This document shows positions 57,188 to 64,000 of a stretch of 64,000 bases of DNA, piece by piece. The position numbers were made by a program, and so were the translations under genes. This DNA is from Symbiodinium sp. CCMP2592. Taxonomy: Eukaryota; Sar; Dinophyceae; Suessiales; Symbiodiniaceae. How positions within the stretch are numbered: the first letter of the stretch is position 1; each line of letters starts with the position of its first letter. Where the stretch lies: NCBI GenBank assembly GCA_905221615.1, contig CAJNDT010001002.1, positions 921,001 to 985,000 of the forward strand. Reading direction: 5' to 3'. The notes below the pieces were generated by a model. That model was given only the letters and a program-made list of their open reading frames with translations, had not been told where the DNA came from and searched no databases.

Positions 57188-59878
57188 AGATCACTTGTTC
57201 TTTCCTTGGGATCTTGGAGTTTCAGTGCACCAACGGTCTGAAACGAATTGGCTGCGGCCGTTTCATCAGAAAGCTGTTGGAGATAATGGGAGGGTTTAGG
57301 GTTTGGGGGTAGGTTAAGGGTTTACGGCTGGCAGGCAAAACGAACCCTACAATCAACCCCGAATCCATAAAAACGACCCGTCAGCCGCTACAGGCGAAAT
57401 GCCAGTGATGTCCGCTGAGTCGTCACGATCTCGATGTACATCACAAGTCTCTGCATTTTCCGGGGTCTCGGGCTGACTTAGATTCAGAGCTCAGAGTTCG
57501 GGCCGACAGCATTTTTAACAGGGTCGTGTTGCAATGTGTGAGTGTGTATATATGTACCAACACATAAGGACAGGTATGCACAGATGCATATGGTGATTTA
57601 TTTGTTTGTTTATGCATCTACTTATTTAGTTGGCAGTACTTGGCGAGCTGTTTATTTAAATATACAAGCATGTATCTGCCTGTGGCTATTCAATAGGACT
57701 GTACACTGCAATAACGGTTTCGCATATCAACGGGGTCCGTAGGTGTAGAATGAGGGCACGGATTCATGTTGGTACTCAGGTGTTGGGAAATGTTGCACGA
57801 CCAGTGTTTTGCAGTTGTCAGATCTAGGGGCTCTGCTGGTCGCATCGTGTTTTGTAGCGAAACCGACACGCCGGCCAGAGGAGCCGAAGTCCAAGCGCTT
57901 GAGCCTTAAGCTCCAACTCAAGCCAAAATCCGACCCTACCGAAGATTGATTACCCTTGGAAGCGGTCGTTCTTGAGTAAGTCGCGATCAAATAAGCACCT
58001 CAGATGAGAGTTTTACTTGTGTACTACAGAACCAGATGCTGCAAAGTCTTGCCGGCATTTTGCCGAAAGAAACGAAGCCCGAAAGACACAACAACAAACA
58101 GCTAGGTCTCAGGCTTACCAGGGCTTTGGGGATTGGGGTTAGGGTTAGCCTACGGATGCAGGGAAAAGGGACCGGGTCTTCGTTACAGACTTCTCTTGAT
58201 CTTACAGAGTCAGGCCGGGATCCTTGAGATCAGTTAGTATATAGTAGGATGCCGAGGTTTCTGGTATCCGCCCGTGAAGCCGAAGCAAGACAGCTCTTGG
58301 ACGATTAGGGCGTGGAGAATTTCGGTGTGGCCGTACCGAGGGTTTTCTCGTGCGTTCTGGTAATGAAAGCAGAGCTTTTGGCCAGAGGTACCAGCTCCAG
58401 AGCCGACTGCTACAAGTCAATAACCGGTGTCCATGTAGTTTGTCTGTGTGTAAAACTATGGGAAGGGCACTATAAGGTTGCTTTCGGTCCTGGTTCTTTC
58501 GCAGCCGACCACCCTAGTATTTAAACTGCAACATTTAGGCCACAGTAGATTCGCGACGGGGAACAGCCAGGTGTCCGGTGCCTCAAGGCTTACTTGTTAA
58601 TTTTACTCTGCATGGACGAACGGTTAGAACTTTAGGAGCCCAGCAACGAGGCCTGCTGCAAAAGGAGCCCCAGCATGTTTCACCGACGTTTGCCGGAGGC
58701 AGGTCGCGCGATGTTTTTTGAAACGTAGTCGCAGTGAAATCAAAGCTGAGTTGGAGGAATGTCCGATCTACGGTCTTTTTTGCCTCGTCGGAGACTCACT
58801 CATCTTGGGACAAGAGTTCGGGGACTAGCCCTGGGGAGCTGATGCTTTATGAGGTTTTGTTGCTGAGCCACGGATTCTGCCAAAGTGCACGCTTCAAGCT
58901 TCTGCAGTTCTTGCCGTTTTAGCCCTACACTTCCAAAAAGTTGATGGAACCCCAAACTCTAAGACTTGGACATGGTCTCACAAGTTGAAGGAAGCATTCT
59001 TTAACGGGAGCTTCTGCCAAGCAGGCGGGGAATGGTATGTTACTAGCAGCTACTAGCACACGTGGCAGCGAGGCAGCTTCGCGAAAAGGGCGCTCAAGAA
59101 TGCCGTCATTGCGAGAGACATGATCTAGCAGGACCATTCACACAAGAATAAAGCCATCAAAAGAAGGAGGAGCAGCCAACCGGTGAGCAATCATTGTCGC
59201 TGGCCGTTCACTGTCGCTGCAAGTTTACGAATTTTTCAGGACTGCTCTTCACTGTTCGCCGTCATCGGGCTTTACACTGGGACAGGGACTTTCGAACTGA
59301 TGATCCGTTTTGCTATCTCATATTTCCAACTTAAAGTTAGATCGGCAAACAAGACGTTGGGCCCAGGAGCATGAGAATTGTCCCATGCGCTGCAATCTTG
59401 AACTTGATCTTATAGTCCGGCTTCCCTCGTCCCGGAACCTTCAAGAGTTGAGCTCTGCAGCTAAGCTTCAAATGCCGATGCAATGAAGATCTGCTTCCAA
59501 GGGAAGCAGAGTCGTTTTGCAAGCCGGGGCATTTTGGTGGTGAGGGCTTCAAGGGTTCACTTTTTGACTACTGAAGTGCTTGGGGTGTAGCGTGTCCGGT
59601 CGTAGATAAGCCAGACAATGAAGACACAGATGAAGTTGGTGGTGCCTATATCAGAGTCAGTCTTGTAGTTGACGTGACTCGCACTCACAATGATAATATC
59701 AGTGGCCGCGTGGCCATAATATCCTGAACAAGACCTTGCTGCAGGGCGGAGGATTGTTTGTTGAGGCCCGGCCTTAGGCATCCAGTGTCATGCCGGCTGG
59801 GGTCTGAGATTTGCCCCAGATTCAAATTCGAGGGAGAGGGAGACAGGGATCGCAATTGCCGGAGAAAGGGTAACGAAG

Positions 59879-59982
59879 AATTCTGCCCTGCGCCCGAATC
59901 AAGTCGCCCTGCAATACGTCCGCCAGATTGTTGCAGCAGCGCAGTCCCGGCCCTCAGATGAATCAACAGAAGATTGCAGAAG
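59879..59982 (+). CDS. Candidate exon, product unknown
   Basis: Open to a strong donor (AAG-GTGAGT, intron from 59983). The peptide core is ALRPNQVALQYVRQIVAAAQ followed by an acidic stretch SRPSDESTEDC. Starts after GAAG at 59879, or earlier after AG-G at 59847 or 59869 in the same frame. It ends with two bases that, joined to G60358 of the next candidate exon, give Arg. Family not recognised. Confidence 0.45.
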
Positions 59983-60163
59983 GTGAGTGGGTGTCGAAGT
60001 AGTAAGTATAGTAAGCTTGTTCCGATTTCGTTTAACTTAACCTTGGGTGCAGCAAGTGGACGTCTCTTCAGGCAGAAAGTTGATTCCGGGCAGCAAGCAT
60101 CACTTGAAATACGGATTGTCTCACTTGGACCTCTTCGGGGTACAGGTTGACTCTAGGTGCCGA

Positions 60164-60188
60164 GGGGGGGGGGGGGGGGGGGGGGGGG
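60164..60188. repeat. Run of 25 G
   Basis: Uninterrupted (G)25 on the + strand; a (C)10 run follows at 60291-60300 and a C7 near 60620. It may be a length artefact of sequencing or assembly as much as biology. Confidence 0.9.
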
Positions 60189-60357
60189 CAACTCTTTGGC
60201 TGCAGGGGCTCTTCTCACGACTTCACACTGAACCCCGAAGATGGAAGTATAGTGGTCACATCATGCGTGCTTCTTTAGATTGTAACAATACCCCCCCCCC
60301 TCGCGCTTACCATGGACTGCTATCAGATATCACCTGCCTCATCGCCGTGGCCTTCAG

Positions 60358-60421
60358 GCTGCAGCTGGGCAAGCGCCGGGAGTCCTTGCGCACTGCGAAA
60401 GCGGCCAAGGAGGCACCAGGG
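60358..60421 (+). CDS. Candidate exon, basic helix, product unknown
   Basis: After CTTCAG, G60358 then LQLGKRRESLRTAKAAKEAP and G, to a GTTCTA donor (60422). Third-base start matches the phase of the exon ending at 59982. The frame is also open upstream to 60327 (ITCLIAVAFR). GC-rich third positions support coding. Family not recognised. Confidence 0.45.
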
Positions 60422-60890
60422 GTTCTAATCGTCGCCCCAAGTACCGTGGTCACGAGTAGCAAAGGCCAGCGCCAATTTAACGCAGTCGAGTTAGCATATA
60501 CAAGAGCATGACATAGTATAACATCTTACAACGTGTACATACACAACGTAGACATATATATGTGTATATATGTATATGTGTATATACGTATAAATATACA
60601 AATATATACGTATATGGTCCCCCCCCATGTACCTACCCTTTTCCTGCCTTTCCTGCCTTCACCAGATTGGCCACGGGGGCTGATTGCCCTAGGATGTGAG
60701 ACAGAACGACGTAGGTCAGTTGCGCAGCCCCTGAAGTCCGACTTGTCAAAATGCTCTCTCGAAAGTACGACTTGCCATACACGGAGCCAAACATTGGAAA
60801 GCCAATACAAACTATAAAAACAACAAACAAGATTCTAAAACTATCTGCAGGCATGACACCATCCGGACGAGATAGTTTGAAAAACATTGT

Positions 60891-60986
60891 CTAGTACTAG
60901 TACTAGTACTACTGCTACTACTACTACTACTACTCCCACCACTTCTACTACGACGACTCCTCCTCCTCCTCCTCATACTACTACTA

Positions 60987-61064
<78 letters not shown>

Positions 61065-61095
61065 GTACTAGTACTAGTACTAGTACTAGTACTAG

Positions 61096-61167
<72 letters not shown>

Positions 61168-61435
61168 CACTACCACTACCACTACCACTACCATTACTGC
61201 TACTCCTCCTCCTCCTACTATTACTACTACCACTACCACTACTGCTACTCCCCCTCCTACTACTACTACGACGACGACAATACTACTTGTGCTTCTACTA
61301 CGACCACTCCTACTACTACTACTACTACTACTACTACCACTACTACCACTACTACCAATACTACCACTACTACCACTACTACCACCACTACCACTGCTAC
61401 TGCTACTGCTACTGCTACTGCTGCTACTGCTACTG

Positions 61436-61475
<40 letters not shown>

Positions 61476-61638
61476 TTCTACTTCTACTACTACTACGAAG
61501 ACTCTACTACTTGTGCTTCTACTGCTGCTGCTGCTACTACTACTGCTAGCACTACTATGTTATTGCTGCTGCTGCTGCTGCTGCTGCTACTTCTGTCACT
61601 GCCGCTGTTGTTACTACTGCTCCTGCTGCTGCTGCTGC
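60891..61638. repeat. (ACT)n trinucleotide array of about 750 bp
   Basis: CTA/ACT triplets with AGT interruptions (alternating ACTAGT near 60891-60912 and 61060-61100), then CCACTA, CTGCTA and TACTTC variants and a (TGC)n end near 61560-61638. It produces poly-Thr, poly-Tyr or poly-Leu reading frames in every phase (up to 226 codons) that are not genes. Confidence 0.95.
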
Positions 61639-62431
61639 CAAGTGCCAAGCTAGGTTCTCGTACAGGGTCTAGTGCGAAAGTTCCGGTAAGTGTCGGTAAA
61701 GGCGGACTAGCCAGATCTAGGCCAGGGCTCAGTGTAGAAAGCTCAAGATGTCAACCTGTAGGTTTTATGGGTCCGCAGGCAGGGCTGGTAATTTCAGGTA
61801 AGGTACCAGGAAAAACCGTTAAACACAAGCAAACCCACCTGCAAAGCTGCGGAGGCTCTCGGAGCCAAGAGAAACGACAGCCTCCTAGCTCGGGCACTCC
61901 GCGACGAGGGCGCGGCGTGTCGTCCCTGGTATCTGGGAAAACCATGAGTTACCATTCGGGCTCCTGATTTCCGTTTCAAGTTTTATAGAGCAAAACGGGT
62001 CGATACAATAACCCTTTGGAAGAAGCAGGTTATGGTAGTTCCAGCAAAATGGCTCTAGATGTGAGGTTCGTTTGGCGAATTTCGGATTCGGAGGAAGGAA
62101 GGGTTGACCCTCAGGCCGCCCAATAACTGGATTTTTCAGGCCTTTGCATGTAGGCCGAAGGCTGTGCTTCGGATATGTTAGCGTCTATGTTTTCCCAAAG
62201 TCTTTTCTCGACCAAGAAGTCGAAGTGCGGGGGCGGCGGTGTTGACGAAGGATTGCTGCATCTGAGGGCAACGCATGTCATGAGCAGTGCTTCAGAAACC
62301 CGAATGGCATTTACGGATGATATAGAGGGCTCAACTGTCTTAAGCTGAGATTGCTCCAGGCCCAATGTGGGATGGAGGGCTTGAGGGTGCAACATGCGCT
62401 GAAACGCCGAGTTTGGGCTTTCGCTGCCGAG
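61639..62431. other. No gene recognised
   Basis: Mixed sequence. A GTAAGT-type site occurs at 61687 after an open stretch, but the peptide before it is too short and featureless to call. Confidence 0.35.
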
Positions 62432-62481
62432 GTTGGCAGTGTTGGAGGATTACGACGAGGCCATCACCCGCTGGCGCCCTG
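62432..62481 (+). CDS. Candidate 50-nt exon, product unknown
   Basis: GAG before G62432, then LAVLEDYDEAITRWRP and one base, before a GTACAT donor. Acidic/aromatic helix-like peptide with the AG-G acceptor rule. Too short to identify. Confidence 0.35.
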
Positions 62482-63671
62482 GTACATGTGTGAGTAAAGG
62501 TATCATTTCGTCCGTGAGCCAGCTCGAGGTGGGGATTCCCAGTTTGCTAGATGTTGTAGGTTGTTGTTCCGAGTCTGTTCTCCTTGTATTCAGCAAGTGT
62601 AAAGACGACTCGCTCGGACCGGGCTGCTGGACAACGAGGCCTGCTGCAAAAAAGGTTGTTGTTCCGAAAAGTAGGCACACAGTTTGTGCGGATCATGCGT
62701 TTTCGTGACGGAGTTGTCAGTCCCTAAGACTCTGAAGTGAGCAGCTGTTCGCCTGCCAGGCTTCCTGAAGACGTCGTGTGGAGAAATTCCAGTTCAGGAT
62801 GCTTGCTGTTTTTGTTCCAGAAAGGCAAGTTTCATTGGATGGCCTTGACAACAGCTGGCAATCCGAGTGTCCCTTGATGGGCTGACGTTGAGGCATCGGC
62901 CCGGAAACCTTCGGGACCCTCTCGGAGTTTCGGTTGTTTGCGATCCTTTGTGTCCTACCTCTTCAGGTCTCAAAGATGCAGCTAGCACGGCCGTCAGTGC
63001 CCGGCACCCAGGAGCGGGCTGTCGCCAGTGCTGGGGACATTCCTTGCCCTGCCTACGCCTGGACGGGGCCAATCCCGACGAGCCAGCTAATAAACCACCC
63101 CGAACCTTAAACCTGTCGGGAAGCAACAGCATCTGTCGATTTTGCAGGCTGGGGGTTTGGATCTCCGAAGAAGTATATAGCGAAGGGATTCAAAGGTTGC
63201 CTGGCATGTGGATCCGTATCTTTGTTCTGAGGTCACGTGCATCCTGTATCGTCCTGTCCTTTAGTCCAAGACAGATTTGGAGGAGCATGGGCAGTACTAT
63301 AAGGCTATAAGGCAGCCCAGAGAAATCGCAGTCTCGGTTTGAGCACACCAGGACTTCTCAGAAATGACTCCCTCTCGCTACGCCCAGGCTGGCGACTTGG
63401 CCACTCAGGCGGCCGGGTCGTCTCGGGCTGTCGCAGTACTGCCAGAAGCTACCAGTACGATGCTTGCTAGAGTCCGCTAGAGTTCTCAGGGCACTTCGGG
63501 TTGCAGGAAAGTCTTGCGGTCCATACGATTGGGGGCCAGGTGTAGGTGCTGCTGAACATGTGCGTGGCTTTGTGCCATTGTGGGGAAGAAGACTTCATCA
63601 GATCATCAGGTGAATCCTAGCCGATCGTGGACAGATGCGGGTCCTCGCGAGTCTAGAGTCTAGGGTTGCAG
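62482..63671. other. No gene recognised
   Basis: A GC-rich open stretch near 63000-63110 (147-codon ORF 62867-63310 and overlapping frames) has coding-like composition but no consistent exon ends or family motif. Confidence 0.3.
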
Positions 63672-64000
63672 GGGGCGGTTGGAGGATGGTGCGACGGCAG
63701 ATATCCGGCAAAGGACAGCATGCGCTGCCGTCAGGCCTCGATCAAGCGCTTCGAGGCGGACGTGCATATCAATCGCAGTAACTTCAAGGAGGTCCGAGCC
63801 CGAAGACGCCGGGCCTTGGGAGATGAAATTCTCATGTGCGCACCTTGTAAATTCAACTGGTCGTCGTCTGAGGCGCTGTCTGCTGCCAGGGATGCTTTAG
63901 AAATCTCGGAGAGGCAAGGCGACAAGTGCGGGACCTACTTGCATCCAGGAGCCCCATGTTTGGAAGTGCCAGCTCCAACGCGTTGTATTCCAGATGTATA
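63672..64000 (+). CDS. Open coding-like segment running off the window end
   Basis: After TTGCAG at 63671 one frame is open to the last base (about 109 codons). It includes Met63720 then RCRQASIKRFEADVHINRSN and a basic RARRRRALGDE stretch, then a Cys-containing part. The composition looks coding but the length is greater than other exons here, so it may be an exon plus chance read-through. No family recognised. Confidence 0.35.

Larger units (their letters stand above)
54798..59878. other. No gene recognised; repeat-rich
   Basis: After the channel tail the sequence is non-coding as far as I can read: a GT array at 55140-55681, TA/TG at 56100-56150 and 56825-56882, a degenerate duplication at 57006-57187 and TTTAGGG-like motifs near 57291-57306. 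C-terminal channel exons could hide here; none is convincing. Confidence 0.35.

Noticed and set aside
60887-61967. 220-226-aa Thr-, Leu- or Tyr-rich ORFs
   Set aside because: They are products of the ACT/TGC triplet array, open in several frames at once.

Overview
This window looks like nuclear DNA of a dinoflagellate, probably Symbiodiniaceae-like. The evidence is very sparse coding sequence in tiny exons, introns that end AG followed by G and start with GT, GC or GA, scattered one- or two-unit TTTAGGG telomere-type motifs, heavy microsatellite load, and a dinoflagellate-style ammonium transporter. No 22-nt spliced leader, rRNA, tRNA or CRISPR array was recognised. Every gene I can support lies on the + strand.

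Layout. 1-29 kb is mostly non-coding and repeat-rich: a purine-rich minisatellite at 3.4-4.4 kb, TA/TG, GACA and tetranucleotide arrays at 6-11.8 kb, and a MITE-like element at 13.7 kb. Isolated short exons of an unrecognised upstream gene or genes lie at 7.6, 14.7, 15.9, 17.9, 21.7 and 25.4 kb. 29,452-39,665 is an ammonium transporter (Amt/Mep family) gene whose first coding exon is split by an 8.4-kb non-LTR retrotransposon in the same orientation, bracketed by a perfect 15-bp target-site duplication. 41,999-54,797 holds 14 small exons that join in frame into a single-domain voltage-gated cation channel (S2 to S6) followed by two EF-hands; none of these exons appears as a long ORF. 54.8-64 kb is non-coding DNA with large GT and ACT arrays and a few further exon-like segments.

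The retrotransposon is the most unusual object. Its ORF1 (acidic tandem repeats, Gly/Lys-rich tract, OTU-like cysteine protease, zinc fingers) and ORF2 (APE-type endonuclease, YMDD reverse transcriptase, CCHC knuckle) share one reading frame interrupted by a single UGA followed by CUA, a context known to be leaky. ORF2 has no AUG ahead of its endonuclease motifs. The frame is also open back into the transporter exon, giving a 1,792-codon chimeric ORF. Removing the insert and one duplication copy gives a transporter reading frame of 538 codons, so the insertion appears young.

Limits: exon boundaries were read by eye from reading frame, family pattern and splice motifs. The channel's S1 and N-terminus, and anything downstream of its second EF-hand, were not found. 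Functions for the isolated exons are unknown.
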